This document shows, one piece after another, positions 18,027 through 27,760 of a stretch of 64,000 bases of DNA; the stretch's first letter is position 1, and every line of letters begins with the position of its first letter. Source of the DNA: JALXCH01 sp964495805. GTDB lineage: Bacteria > Calditrichota > Calditrichia > RBG-13-44-9. The stretch is taken from assembly GCA_964495805.1 (NCBI GenBank), contig CAZBWV010000042.1, forward strand, positions 1-64,000, given 5' to 3'. Below the pieces are notes generated by a model that saw only the letters and a list, made by a program, of their open reading frames with translations, did no database searches and was not told the origin of the DNA. The translations under genes and the position numbers were made by a program.

Positions 18027-21000
18027 ATGCCTGGAAAAATCCTTTTCGTCGTCCTCATCTGGTGGATATTAGCAGGTGCACAAGATTTTATTCCCATTTC
18101 GCTGTACAATTGGAAGGGTGAAACTTTCAAAGCTCAACAGGTAGTGCAGCGGGGCGATTCTCTGTTTTTGCTTTCCGAGAATAATTCCATTTGTGTGTTT
18201 AACACGCGGAATTACCGGATGACCTATTATTCGTTCCCGCAACAGAAGTTTAAACTGAGCGATGTGCAGCATGTGGAAGTCCGAAACAACGGGGAGTTTT
18301 TACTCACCACTTCCAAGGGATTGTTCACATATTCCATTCCGACAGGTCAATGTCGTTTGCTGAATCCCTTGATCCCCGACGAAAAACTGGTGATGAGTCG
18401 GGCTTTTGAGCAGTATGTGTTTATTCTTCTTACCAACCGGCTTCTGTTGTACGACGGAAAAACAGTCAAAGGAATTTCCATTCAGCGTCCGGGAGTGATT
18501 AAGCACTTTCGACAAATTGTGTTGTCGGACGAAGGGGAAATCTGGTTGTTAGGGGATGAAGGGGTACTTCAGATCTCCGGAGATCGTCAAATTCTTTATT
18601 CCCGAAACAATCTGTTTCGCGAGAAATTGCTATTGATGTACAAATCAAATGCGGGGCATCTTTTTTTGATGACTCAGAAAAACATCTGGCGATGGGGAGA
18701 AGCCGGATGGAAGCAAATGGCGAAGTTCAAGGAAGGAAACCGGATATTTGTGGATTACATGGGAATGCCCTGGGTGTATGGGGAAGGTTCTCTGTATGTC
18801 TACGATAAGGGAACCATGGTACCGGTGCAAATTCCCCGGGTTGTGCTGGATTCCCGGATTCTGGGCATGTTTTTGAATTCCCGTTTTGAATTGTTTGTCG
18901 TAACGCCGGAACAAATTTTTCTTTTCCGGAATTTCATGTACTCCCGTCAGCAAATTTCCGGACATCTGTTTAATAAGAGTAAAACGTTGCTAAAACTATC
19001 CACCTGGCAGCTTTTCCCGGAACTGTTTCACACCTTGCAGAAAAGTTTCCCGGAGTATTCCCGTACCGAAAAAACGGAGTTTCTGAACAGCGAGATCGAT
19101 TACTATCTGGCTACCCAAAAGGGCAACGGTGACTTCCGGGAGATGATTGAGCAAACTCTGGAGCTGGAGAAGGAAAGTACCCAGAAAGCATTTCCTGTTC
19201 TTTTGCGCACCCTGTTTTTCCAGAGCGATCCGGAAATGGCTATTTATTACCAGCAAAAACAAACCCAGCAGGTCACCCGTCCTACTCAGATTGTAGATGA
19301 AACATACGAACTGGGGCGTTTGTATCACTTAAACGGAAACCCCGAGCTGGCTTATACGATTTTTCAGAATCTGGTGGAAAAATACAGCATCTCTTCGCCT
19401 TCCACAGATTGGATTCTATTGTATCTGGCCCGACACACCCAACAGGCAAACCAGGCCGAAAAGTACTGGGAATTTCTGAATAAGAATGCTCACAATCCGG
19501 TGGTGGTGAGTTTTTGCCGGTTTCATAACTATGCCTCCTTTGCCCGGAATTATGTGCTAAAGCATGTGGACAGCGTTCTGAAAGTGCAATCCTATCCGGC
19601 CGATGTTTCAGTCAGTTCGTTCTGTGCAGATGAGAACGGAGTGTGGTTTGTGAATACAAACAACCAGCTTTACTTTCTGGATCCTTCCACCGGGGAGCAA
19701 AAACGGATTCCTCAAGGTTCCCAGACCGTGAAGGCTATTTCCACGCGTATTGGAGTTCTGGTTCTGAAGAGGAACGGAGGGGTTCGGCTGGCGACCCCGG
19801 AGAGAGTGCAGCCGTTGAATCCCAATCCGGCGGGGTCGGAAAATGTGCTGGACATCTGGGTAAATCAGGGAACACCCTTTTTACACACCTTCAAGCGAAT
19901 TTACTATTTCGACGGAGAACTCGGCACCTGGAGAAATGTCCTGCTTCCGCAGATGATTCGCGGATTTGACTTAATCAAAATTTTACCCGGGTTGAATCAG
20001 GGGTGGTACGTGGTCACCACCAACAATGTGTATGTGATGAATCCGGAAAATTCCCAGGTGGAAAGCCTTTCGCTTCCCGGGGAGATTATCCGGATTTTTG
20101 ATGTGGTTAGCGAAGGAGCTACCGGAATGTACTTTGCCACCAATGCCGGGTTGTATCATTTCATGGACAATCAGTGGCAAAAAGTTACCCCTTCGGATGG
20201 TTACTGGGGCGAAAAAGTGAGAAAACTGGAAGGTCGCTTCTCTCCCGGATTACTGCTGGTTCCTGCCGATTCGACCGTCTATTTAAAAATTAAAAACCTG
20301 TGGCTTTGCGAAAATGTGTTGCAACAGGACACCATCAATACGGTGATAGATGCGACGCTGGCCCCTAACGGGGATGTATGGATGTACACACCACAGGGTT
20401 TCCGGTTGTGGAAACGAGCTCAGGCGGATGGCAATAACATTGCTCTGAACGCCATTCGCACGGCAGATTTTCTGTGGAAAAACCAGCAATACCAGAAGCT
20501 GGTAACTTACCTGGATCGTTTTACCGTGCACCCCCTACTGGAACAATGGGCTCATGAATTTCGCGCCCGCTCGTATCTGCAGCTTCAAAAATATGATGAA
20601 GCGTACGAAGAGTACCGCCTGGGACTCAAGTTAAACAAGAAAAATCCCTGGATAAACGATACCACGCTCATTGCTCTGATGTATGCTTTTCACCAGGCAG
20701 GAAGCTGGGATAATTTGCTTAAAACAGCAGATCTGTTCATGGAAAATTTCCCGCAATCCCGGCATCTGAAATTTATGCACAGGATGTTATTCCGTGCCGC
20801 CATGGAAGGGAACTGGGACGCCAATCTTTCGCACCGGTTAAAAATGGTACAGTGGCTGGTGGCGCACGATGCGAATGGGACAAAAAATGCCCGGTTACAA
20901 CGCCTGTATCACGTAATGCTGATGCGTTACTACTACGGTAAACACACCGGTGCGGTGCAATTTCTGGAAAAAGCCACTCAGCTTTTACCCGATTCCGACT

Positions 21001-21173
21001 ATGCTCTTTTCTGGCAATATCTGATTTTGCAAGAAAGAAAAGAGACCATGAAACCGGATTTGCTTCAGGAGCAAATCCGAACCTTCATGGAACCGATTTC
21101 CGATAGGTATTTGCGGAAATTGTATGGTCGTTTGTTAATGGAAAGTTGGTTGCTGGGAGTGTTTCATTCATAA
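18027..21173 (+). CDS. Exported propeller-TPR-propeller-TPR protein
   Basis: The product is 1048 residues with a signal peptide (MPGKILFVVLIWWILAGAQ). I read a duplicated plan. Residues of about 20-310 are beta-propeller-like strands with a two-component-regulator-propeller rhythm (NGEFLLTTSKGLFTYS, EGEIWLLGDEGVLQIS). Residues of about 330-520 are helical TPR-like (YELGRLYHLNGNPELAYTIF). Residues of about 530-800 are a second propeller (ENGVWFVNTNNQLYFLD, ATGMYFATNAGLYHF). Residues of about 810-1045 are again TPR (HEFRARSYLQLQKYDEAYEEY). No catalytic motif is seen. It is probably a large periplasmic or surface platform. Its start follows AAAGGTGAGC. Confidence 0.6.
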   Translation: MPGKILFVVLIWWILAGAQDFIPISLYNWKGETFKAQQVVQRGDSLFLLSENNSICVFNTRNYRMTYYSFPQQKFKLSDVQHVEVRNNGEFLLTTSKGLFTYSIPTGQCRLLNPLIPDEKLVMSRAFEQYVFILLTNRLLLYDGKTVKGISIQRPGVIKHFRQIVLSDEGEIWLLGDEGVLQISGDRQILYSRNNLFREKLLLMYKSNAGHLFLMTQKNIWRWGEAGWKQMAKFKEGNRIFVDYMGMPWVYGEGSLYVYDKGTMVPVQIPRVVLDSRILGMFLNSRFELFVVTPEQIFLFRNFMYSRQQISGHLFNKSKTLLKLSTWQLFPELFHTLQKSFPEYSRTEKTEFLNSEIDYYLATQKGNGDFREMIEQTLELEKESTQKAFPVLLRTLFFQSDPEMAIYYQQKQTQQVTRPTQIVDETYELGRLYHLNGNPELAYTIFQNLVEKYSISSPSTDWILLYLARHTQQANQAEKYWEFLNKNAHNPVVVSFCRFHNYASFARNYVLKHVDSVLKVQSYPADVSVSSFCADENGVWFVNTNNQLYFLDPSTGEQKRIPQGSQTVKAISTRIGVLVLKRNGGVRLATPERVQPLNPNPAGSENVLDIWVNQGTPFLHTFKRIYYFDGELGTWRNVLLPQMIRGFDLIKILPGLNQGWYVVTTNNVYVMNPENSQVESLSLPGEIIRIFDVVSEGATGMYFATNAGLYHFMDNQWQKVTPSDGYWGEKVRKLEGRFSPGLLLVPADSTVYLKIKNLWLCENVLQQDTINTVIDATLAPNGDVWMYTPQGFRLWKRAQADGNNIALNAIRTADFLWKNQQYQKLVTYLDRFTVHPLLEQWAHEFRARSYLQLQKYDEAYEEYRLGLKLNKKNPWINDTTLIALMYAFHQAGSWDNLLKTADLFMENFPQSRHLKFMHRMLFRAAMEGNWDANLSHRLKMVQWLVAHDANGTKNARLQRLYHVMLMRYYYGKHTGAVQFLEKATQLLPDSDYALFWQYLILQERKETMKPDLLQEQIRTFMEPISDRYLRKLYGRLLMESWLLGVFHS

Positions 21174-21189
21174 TCGGGGGTGGAGAGAA

Positions 21190-23973
21190 ATGAAAAGGAA
21201 ACTGAAAGCGGTACGAATCAGGAGTTGGTTGGTGGTGTGGATCGTGGTGGGAATTTTCTCCCCGATCCTGGGAATGGAAATGACTCGATGGGGGGAATTT
21301 TCCTCTCTGGAGAACATGAAATTGAAAGCGGTTGCGACCGGACCGGACAGTGCCTTTTACTTTGTAGGGAGTCATTTGCCGGAAGGGGAAGAGTTCTCCC
21401 GGGGTGTGGTCGTAAAAACAGATGCTGAGCTTCATGAAGAGTTCACCAAAAGTTTTTCTCCGGAGAAAGGGAGCTTGATTTTCTCCGATGTGTTACCTTT
21501 ACCCGGAGGGAAGTTGTTGATTCTGGGAACTGAATATCAACTGGATAAACAGAAGATAGTGCTGGTGTACCTGTCGGCTTCCGGGCGGGAGCTGGAGCGG
21601 TATTACCTGCAGAACGATGAGAATTTAGTGGCTTACCGCTTTCGGCGGCGGCAGGATGGAAAGCTGATTGTGGTGGGATATTCCATGATGTCCAGCGTGG
21701 AGAGCAAAGATGGGGTGGTGCTGTGTCTCAACTCTTCGGGGCGTATCCTCTGGATGTATAAAACCCGTGAAAAGGGAGAGGATGCTCTGCTGGATGTGCT
21801 CCTGACACCGGACGGGCAAATAATGGCCTCCGGATATGTTCAAAATCTTCAGGAAAATCGGGAAGAGGGTTTTCTGCTGGTTCTGAATGAGAAGGGAGAA
21901 TTGATTCGTAAAAAACAGTTCACCGGTCAGTTTCCCCACAGGTTTTTATCGCTGGCCTGGTTGAATTCCAGTGTACAGGCTGTGGCCGGATATCTGGAAA
22001 AGAGTGGTATCTGGGAAAGAGAAGCGGTGGTGATGGGAGTGGGCCAGGAAGGTGAAACGTTGTGGAAGAAAGCCACCAATTTACCCGAAAGCCAGGACTT
22101 CCGGCGAGTTGTGGCGGGATGGAATAACTGCTTTTTCGTTGCCGGGGTGAAAAAGAAACGGGTTCTGAACAAAGAAGTGCCTTTTTTCTGGAAGATGTCC
22201 GAGAACGGTGCCAAAATGGAAAGCAAATCGCCTTCCTTCCCCGGCTCTGCCGTGGTTGAGGATATGATTCAGCTGGCCAGCGGAGATTTAATTGCCTGCG
22301 GTTATATCCAGGAGGCTGGTTCCATTTCCGGCCTGGCTATTCGTTTGAACGATCGCAATCCCATTGCTCAATTCAAAAATCTTTCCCTGGTGATTCGGTA
22401 TATGGGTAACGAAGGGGCAAATAAAATCGTAATTATGGAAGATGGAAAAATTCAGTATGCCTTGAAAAATTCTACCAGCTATCCCATTCAGGATTCCTGG
22501 CTGGAAATTGTGGTGGAGGATTCCACCATTCGTCGGATGTACGATACGACTATCACCAATATTTACATCCCACCAGGTGGGGAGTGTCACGGAAGTATTC
22601 CTTTAAAATTAATTGAACGGCCTGTTTCCGGGATGGCAATCATTTCGGCGCGGTTTTTCTACCGCGGCGAAGTGCTGTTGAAGACGGTTAAGGATCAGTT
22701 AAGTTTTCAGGTGCCACCGCCACCCCGCTTTGCGTTACGGGTAGCTCAATTTTTTATGAAGTCCGAACCTTCGGTGTCGGTGGAACAGGTTTCGGTAGGG
22801 GAAAAGGCAATTTTTCAGGCGAAGATTGAAAACAGTTCGGATTACTGGGCAGGCGATGTGCAGGTGAAATGGAACCCGCAGAGTCCGCGAGTGGAAATTA
22901 ACGATGTGCCTTCCAAAACCATCGGGAATGTGGCACCCCATAGCGTTTTTGAAGTTTCCTTTCAGTTTACCATCGACCCCAATCTGGCAGGTAGCGGAAA
23001 GATCCCCTTTGAACTGGAAATCTCCGAGCGCAGTCGGGAATCCCGCAGTGTGCTGTTCGGAGAAATTCCGTATGTCAAAAAGAAAAAGGAAGAGATTCCG
23101 CATGTTACCTCAACCCCGGAAATTGCATTTCCCGATCCGAATATCGATGTGGAAAACGAAATTGCTCCCGGACTGATTTTTCGGGATAATGCCTTTGCTG
23201 TAATCATTGGAAATCGAAACTATCGCGGCCGGAATGATATTCCGGAAGTGCGTTTTGCTCATCGGGACGCGATGATGATGAAAAAGTATTTTCAGGAAGT
23301 GTTGGGGCTCAAAGAGGGGAATATCTTTTATCTTGAAGATGCCACCAAAGCAGATTTTAACCGCTATTTTGGAACCCGGGAGAATCCGCGCGGCAAACTG
23401 TACAACGTGATTCAACCGGGCAAATCCGATGTGTTTATCTATTACGTAGGCCACGGGGCACCCGATCCCAAAACTCAAAAGGCTTATTTCGTTCCCGCAG
23501 ATTGCGATCCCAATTATGTGGAAAACACCGGTTATCCGCTCGATCTGTTCTACACCAATCTGGCTAAACTACCGGCTCGCAATATCACCGTTTTTATTGA
23601 TGCCTGTTTTAGTGGTGCCAACGTGCTGAAAAATATCAGTCCTTTGCTGGTTGTTTCTCGTTCCGGAGATGTGCTGAGCACCCGGGACAATGTGGCTGTG
23701 TTTACCAGCAGCACCGGTTCCCAGGTCTCTTCCTGGTATCCCGAGAAGAAGCACAGTCTGTTTACCTATTTTGTGGCGAAAGGGTTGTCCAACTTCCGGG
23801 CAGACCTGAACAACGATGGAAAAATTACCGTGGAGGAGCTGTTCCGCTTTGTAAGCAATGACAGCAAAGGGGTGCCTTACATGGCACGCTTCTTACACAA
23901 TGTGGAGCAGTCGCCCCAGTTACTCGGGAAAAATCGTGATTATGTGCTGACCAAAGGGAAGAAGATGGAATAA
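21190..23973 (+). CDS. Propeller plus caspase-family (C14) peptidase, exported
   Basis: The product is 927 residues with a signal-like leader. Residues of about 40-400 are beta strands with a repeated DGKLIVVGYSM/GDLIACGYIQ pattern, likely a propeller. Residues of about 410-640 are Ig-like. Residues of about 668-927 are a caspase-like domain: the opening strand AFAVIIGNRNY, the His of the catalytic dyad at 755 in YVGHGA, and the Cys at 806 in DACFSG. A calcium-loop sequence DLNNDGKITVEE (872-883) follows, common in bacterial members. Family enzymes cut after specific basic or acidic residues, often after activation. The catalytic pair is intact and predicted outside the cytoplasm. The stop overlaps an in-frame ATG at 23973. 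Confidence 0.82.
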   Translation: MKRKLKAVRIRSWLVVWIVVGIFSPILGMEMTRWGEFSSLENMKLKAVATGPDSAFYFVGSHLPEGEEFSRGVVVKTDAELHEEFTKSFSPEKGSLIFSDVLPLPGGKLLILGTEYQLDKQKIVLVYLSASGRELERYYLQNDENLVAYRFRRRQDGKLIVVGYSMMSSVESKDGVVLCLNSSGRILWMYKTREKGEDALLDVLLTPDGQIMASGYVQNLQENREEGFLLVLNEKGELIRKKQFTGQFPHRFLSLAWLNSSVQAVAGYLEKSGIWEREAVVMGVGQEGETLWKKATNLPESQDFRRVVAGWNNCFFVAGVKKKRVLNKEVPFFWKMSENGAKMESKSPSFPGSAVVEDMIQLASGDLIACGYIQEAGSISGLAIRLNDRNPIAQFKNLSLVIRYMGNEGANKIVIMEDGKIQYALKNSTSYPIQDSWLEIVVEDSTIRRMYDTTITNIYIPPGGECHGSIPLKLIERPVSGMAIISARFFYRGEVLLKTVKDQLSFQVPPPPRFALRVAQFFMKSEPSVSVEQVSVGEKAIFQAKIENSSDYWAGDVQVKWNPQSPRVEINDVPSKTIGNVAPHSVFEVSFQFTIDPNLAGSGKIPFELEISERSRESRSVLFGEIPYVKKKKEEIPHVTSTPEIAFPDPNIDVENEIAPGLIFRDNAFAVIIGNRNYRGRNDIPEVRFAHRDAMMMKKYFQEVLGLKEGNIFYLEDATKADFNRYFGTRENPRGKLYNVIQPGKSDVFIYYVGHGAPDPKTQKAYFVPADCDPNYVENTGYPLDLFYTNLAKLPARNITVFIDACFSGANVLKNISPLLVVSRSGDVLSTRDNVAVFTSSTGSQVSSWYPEKKHSLFTYFVAKGLSNFRADLNNDGKITVEELFRFVSNDSKGVPYMARFLHNVEQSPQLLGKNRDYVLTKGKKME

Positions 23974-24029
23974 TGCGCTTCTTTTCCAGGTTTTCGGAAA
24001 TAAAAAGTGACAATACAGGATGGAGTGTC

Positions 24030-24854
24030 ATGAAAATTTTGAAATTTTGGGAAATTGCCATTCTATTGCTGTTATTCATGGGGGGACCCCATGCTCAGGA
24101 ATGGGTGATAGGTGAGGGAATGTGTCCTGCAGCGGGTCACACTCCCGAAGAGGCGCTGGAGCAGGCTGTTCAGGCAGCGATGCGGGATGCCATTGCTCGC
24201 CATTGCGGAGCGAACATCGTCAGCCAGACGGTGGTGCAGAATTTTATGCTGGGAGCCGATGTGATTGAAAATATCACCAGCGGGCATGTTGTGGAATACG
24301 AGGTTGTGAAGCGGTGGGAGGAAAATCCCGACCCCGAGAACAATCCCTTGAACGATTTGATCAAAGTGCAACTGAAAGCACGGGTGGTGTGCGATACCAC
24401 TCCATCGGACCCGTATTTTAAACTGGATGCTTCCCTGAACAAGCTGAATCTGATTGATGGGGAGGAAGTTCAGTTAACCGTTACCCCATCCCGTTCCTGT
24501 TATCTGACTGTGTTGAATATTATGGCCGATCAGAGCATTTATCAGCTTTATCCTCTGAAGAATCTTCCGCAGCAGGAGGTTCAAGCCGGAGAAACCTGGC
24601 AGTATCCCCTGCACCTGATTGCTCAATGTCCCCCAGGGCGGGATAAGGTGACCGAGACCATCTACATTATTGCCACCCGAGAACCAGTGCAGCTCATTAC
24701 CGACCAGGTGCAACAGGAAACCCACTGGCAGGGAGAGTTTCTGGTGTGGAACACGCCTCAAACCTGCTGGAAGACCATTGTGAGCAGTTTGGTTCGTATT
24801 CCCCGAAGTCAGAGAACAAGTGTGGTTTTAAGCTACACCATTCATCGAAAATAA
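24030..24854 (+). CDS. Exported DUF4384-like protein
   Basis: The product is 274 residues from the ATG at 24030, chosen because GGATGGAGTG precedes it and a clean signal peptide follows (MKILKFWEIAILLLLFMGGPHAQ); an ATG at 23973 would put 19 residues before it. After an N-terminal helical domain (PEEALEQAVQAAMRDAIARH), residues of about 125-235 match the DUF4384 plan: NLIDGEEVQLTVTPSRSCYLTVLNI then a strand ending LYPL, with WQYPLHL and a terminal IIATREPVQLI. This domain often accompanies caspase-family peptidases and Ser/Thr kinases, and all three occur here. The biochemical role is unknown. Confidence 0.65.
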   Translation: MKILKFWEIAILLLLFMGGPHAQEWVIGEGMCPAAGHTPEEALEQAVQAAMRDAIARHCGANIVSQTVVQNFMLGADVIENITSGHVVEYEVVKRWEENPDPENNPLNDLIKVQLKARVVCDTTPSDPYFKLDASLNKLNLIDGEEVQLTVTPSRSCYLTVLNIMADQSIYQLYPLKNLPQQEVQAGETWQYPLHLIAQCPPGRDKVTETIYIIATREPVQLITDQVQQETHWQGEFLVWNTPQTCWKTIVSSLVRIPRSQRTSVVLSYTIHRK

Positions 24855-24872
24855 TCAGAATAAGGAGGCACC

Positions 24873-25490
24873 ATGGCGTTTGTGCAATGTCCCAACGGTC
24901 ATATTTACGACAACAGCAAATATAAGGAGTGCCCTTTCTGTGCTCAGGCAGAATCCCTTTCGCCTCCGCCGGAGTTCCACGCTCCGGAGCAGGAAATGCC
25001 CGTCGCAGAAGCCGATTTCCCGGAATTGGAGAAAACGCCGGTCGAGGAACAAACTCCCCTGGAGCAGGAACAGACTGCCGTAACCCCGGATCTCGCTGAA
25101 GAAAAAACCATCGCTCTGGAAGTGGAGAAAATTTCTGAAGAGGAAAGGGGCGAGCGGGAACCTCGCCGCCTGGTGGGTTTTCTGGTAACTTTTTCGTTGA
25201 ACAAGCTGGGAGATTTCTTCCCACTCTACCTGGGTAAAAATAACATTGGCCGCAGCTCCCAGAATGAAATTGTACTGAACGATTCCTCAGTCAGCGGAAG
25301 TCATGCCATGATTCTCTTCCGTGGGAACCAGATTATTATTGAGGACAAGTTAAGTGTTAACGGCACATTTGTGAATCAGGGAAGCGAATCCATTGATCGG
25401 GAAAACCTGAAAGATGGGGATATCATCCGTCTGGGTAAAGTGGTGTGTAAATTAATGGTGGTAGGGAATATTCCAGAGTACGAAGGTTAA
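24873..25490 (+). CDS. Zinc-ribbon plus FHA domain protein
   Basis: The product is 205 residues, following AAGGAGGCACC. An N-terminal zinc ribbon (CPNGHIYDNSKYKECPFC, residues 7-24) is followed by a Pro/Glu-rich linker (about 30-90) and a C-terminal FHA domain (about 105-205) with the canonical landmarks NIGRSSQNEIVL, SVSGSHAMI and SVNGTFVN. FHA domains bind phosphothreonine peptides, so this is the likely reader of kinase marks. It is cytoplasmic, with no membrane segment. The linker probably carries phosphorylatable Thr residues. Adjacent phosphatase and kinase genes strengthen the reading. Confidence 0.85.
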   Translation: MAFVQCPNGHIYDNSKYKECPFCAQAESLSPPPEFHAPEQEMPVAEADFPELEKTPVEEQTPLEQEQTAVTPDLAEEKTIALEVEKISEEERGEREPRRLVGFLVTFSLNKLGDFFPLYLGKNNIGRSSQNEIVLNDSSVSGSHAMILFRGNQIIIEDKLSVNGTFVNQGSESIDRENLKDGDIIRLGKVVCKLMVVGNIPEYEG

Positions 25491-25525
25491 ATCCGGTTGA
25501 TGAATCAAAGAAGAAAGTGGGCAAC

Positions 25526-26914
25526 ATGGGTGTTTATGTTCAGGTGGTAACCCGTTCCGATGCGGGGAAGGTTCGCGCTGAAAATGAAGATTATGCCAGT
25601 GTGTTCCGTCGGGAAGGGTGGACGCTGCTGGTGCTGTGCGATGGAATGGGGGGCGTGAAAGGGGGAAAAACCGCCAGTCGCCTGGCTGTGGCTTCCATCG
25701 GGGAATATTTTGAGAAAAACTTTCAGGAGCCCACTTCCTTTTTCCGCGAAGCAACCGCTTTCGCCAACAAAGTGTTGCGCCGGCGAGCAGCGCAGGAGCC
25801 AGAGCTGGCGGATATGGGTACCACTGCGGTGATGGTGCTGTACAATGAGACGGAGCTATATTATGCCCACGTGGGGGATAGTCGTCTGTATCTTTTCCGG
25901 AAGGGAGAATTAAAACAGCTAACCCGGGATCATTCCTATGTTGCCGGGATGCTGGAGCGCGGGCTGATCTCGCCGGAGGAAGCGCGTGCTCACAAAGCAC
26001 GGCACAAAATTACCCGTTGCATCGGCTCGCTTAATTCTGAGCCGGAAATTGCCCCGGAACCTGTAGCTCTTCAGGCCGGAGACTTGTTTCTTCTATGTTC
26101 GGACGGACTGACCGATATGGTGCCGGAAGAGCAGATTGCGGAAATTTTAAGTACCAGTGCTCCTCCGGAAGACCTGGCTGAGCAACTAATTCACGAAGCG
26201 AACCGAAAGGGTGGAAAAGATAACATCACCGTTCAGATTGTGCAGGTGGCGCACGAATCGATCGGGAAATCGGTTCCCGGAAATGTGCGAAGGAAAAAAC
26301 GAAGTCGGATGGGGCGGTTTTCTCTGACTCTGGTGCTTCTTTTTTTGCTGGGCTTAATGGTGGGATATGGTATTCGGCAACACTCCCGCGCAGTGCGCAG
26401 CGGGAGCTTGCCCACCGCTCTCCTGCCGGACAGTTTGCTGGTTACCCAGGCTAATCCAGATGCGCCCCCCCGGGAGTGCAGAAAAGTGTACACTTACCTT
26501 TTTGGCGTAAATCGCCGAAACGGTCTTCGGTTCCCGGAATGGCTGGTTCAGGATACCGTTTTCAGTTTTAACTATTTTATTCCGGCGGGCTTACTGATTA
26601 CTTACGCCTCCTACCCCGAGGGCATGCAGGCGGTGATTTCTTCCGGAGCACCGCCCATGCCCAATCTGGAAGGGAAAGAGGTAACAGGAGCAGTGGATTC
26701 GCTGGTTCATCTGGGTTTTGGCCTGGTGGCCAAAAGGGGCGATAGCCTGATTTTCCGCTTTGCCCCCGATAGCATGATGTCTCTGCAATTTCCCGGACGC
26801 TGGGTGGTGTACGCAACCTCACCGGGGAATCGGGAGCCCATTCACTGGCAGGATTTGCTGATACTAATAGTGGGTCCCGCTCTGGATGAGCCAGCGGATT
26901 CCTCCGGTTTGTAA
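25526..26914 (+). CDS. Membrane PP2C-type Ser/Thr phosphatase with PASTA-like ectodomain
   Basis: The product is 462 residues from the ATG at 25526; an upstream GTG at 25517 is also in frame. The PP2C catalytic core (about 1-240) is complete: Asp22 (AENED), Asp39 (LCDGMGG), VGDSRLYLF, Asp193 (SDGLTDMV) and Asp232 (GGKDNITVQ) bind the two metal ions. A basic stretch (RRKKRSR) then a hydrophobic helix (about 266-286) cross the membrane. Outside, residues of about 375-450 resemble a PASTA domain (MPNLEGKEVTGAVDSLVHLGF). The partner kinase in this operon has the same ectodomain type. Most bacterial Stp/PppA phosphatases are soluble, so this fusion is unusual. Confidence 0.85.
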   Translation: MGVYVQVVTRSDAGKVRAENEDYASVFRREGWTLLVLCDGMGGVKGGKTASRLAVASIGEYFEKNFQEPTSFFREATAFANKVLRRRAAQEPELADMGTTAVMVLYNETELYYAHVGDSRLYLFRKGELKQLTRDHSYVAGMLERGLISPEEARAHKARHKITRCIGSLNSEPEIAPEPVALQAGDLFLLCSDGLTDMVPEEQIAEILSTSAPPEDLAEQLIHEANRKGGKDNITVQIVQVAHESIGKSVPGNVRRKKRSRMGRFSLTLVLLFLLGLMVGYGIRQHSRAVRSGSLPTALLPDSLLVTQANPDAPPRECRKVYTYLFGVNRRNGLRFPEWLVQDTVFSFNYFIPAGLLITYASYPEGMQAVISSGAPPMPNLEGKEVTGAVDSLVHLGFGLVAKRGDSLIFRFAPDSMMSLQFPGRWVVYATSPGNREPIHWQDLLILIVGPALDEPADSSGL

Positions 26915-26925
26915 AAAGAAATGAG

Positions 26926-26948
26926 CACCGAAACTTCATGTTTTGGTG
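26926..26948 (+). other. Inverted repeat between the phosphatase and FHA genes
   Basis: CACCGAAAC (26926-26934) pairs over nine bases, with one G-U pair in RNA, with GTTTTGGTG (26940-26948). No T-run follows, so it is not a standard terminator. It could be an RNA-processing or stability element inside the operon. Small hairpins arise by chance, so confidence is low. Confidence 0.3.
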
Positions 26949-26982
26949 ATAGGGGTGAATCGATAACAACTGGATGGGTGGT

Positions 26983-27708
26983 ATGAGCTGGATATTGGAG
27001 TTTCTTAATGATTCGGAGCATCGCACCATTTCTCTGTCGGAAGGAGAAATAATAATTGGACGGGATGCTTCCTGCCAGGTAGTGCTACCGGATCGCTCGG
27101 TTTCCCGGCGGCATGCCCGGATGGAAGTTACCGACGCGCAACTGCTCGTCCGGGATTTGAATAGCCTGAACGGGACGCTGGTGAATAATCGGCGGATTCA
27201 GGAGCCGGTTGCGTTGAAAACGGGAGATGTGCTGAAGATAGGGCGTTACACTTTGCGAATCCGGCAGGAGCAGGACAGGGAAGAGAATCAAACTTCCCGG
27301 ACCGGGGGCGTGTTTGTTCCCTATTTTGAAATAACCGGAACAGGAGAAAAGTTGAAAATGCCCACCGTACCGTTTTATCTGGGATTGGACGAGAAGGGAA
27401 AGCGTATCCTGGGTACCACCGATCCTTATCTCTCCACCAACCTGGTAAAAATACGCCTGGAGGGTGGTCAATTTACCGTTCACAACATGTACGATCGGGA
27501 AGATATTTTACTTAACGGTCAGGGCTTCCACAAGGAACCGCTCCGGGATGCCGATGAGATCGTTCTGGGAGGTCGATCCTGCCATTTTCGCTTTGTGCCG
27601 GAAGCCAAGGCACTTTCGAACGAAGAGAAACCCCGGAAGAAACCACTGCTTAAGCGTCTGGGAAGTTTGTTCTCCCGGCGCCAGATGGAAAATCGCGCAG
27701 AAAAATAG
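26983..27708 (+). CDS. Double-FHA protein
   Basis: The product is 241 residues from the ATG at 26983; an ATG at 26974 would add three residues and neither start has a strong ribosome site. A first FHA domain (about 15-95) is textbook: EIIIGRDASCQVVL, SVSRRHARME and SLNGTLVNN. A second, degraded FHA-like domain covers about 108-210 (FYLGLDEKGKRILGT, VHNMYDREDILLNG); it has lost the GR and SRRH recognition residues, so probably does not bind phosphopeptide in the usual way. The tail is basic (KPRKKPLLKRLGSLFSRRQ) and may associate with membrane. It lies between phosphatase and kinase genes. Confidence 0.8.
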   Translation: MSWILEFLNDSEHRTISLSEGEIIIGRDASCQVVLPDRSVSRRHARMEVTDAQLLVRDLNSLNGTLVNNRRIQEPVALKTGDVLKIGRYTLRIRQEQDREENQTSRTGGVFVPYFEITGTGEKLKMPTVPFYLGLDEKGKRILGTTDPYLSTNLVKIRLEGGQFTVHNMYDREDILLNGQGFHKEPLRDADEIVLGGRSCHFRFVPEAKALSNEEKPRKKPLLKRLGSLFSRRQMENRAEK

Positions 27709-27760
27709 ATAGTTTTAGGTCCAGGAAAAGTCAGGAAATAAGTACGAAATAGAGGGTACC

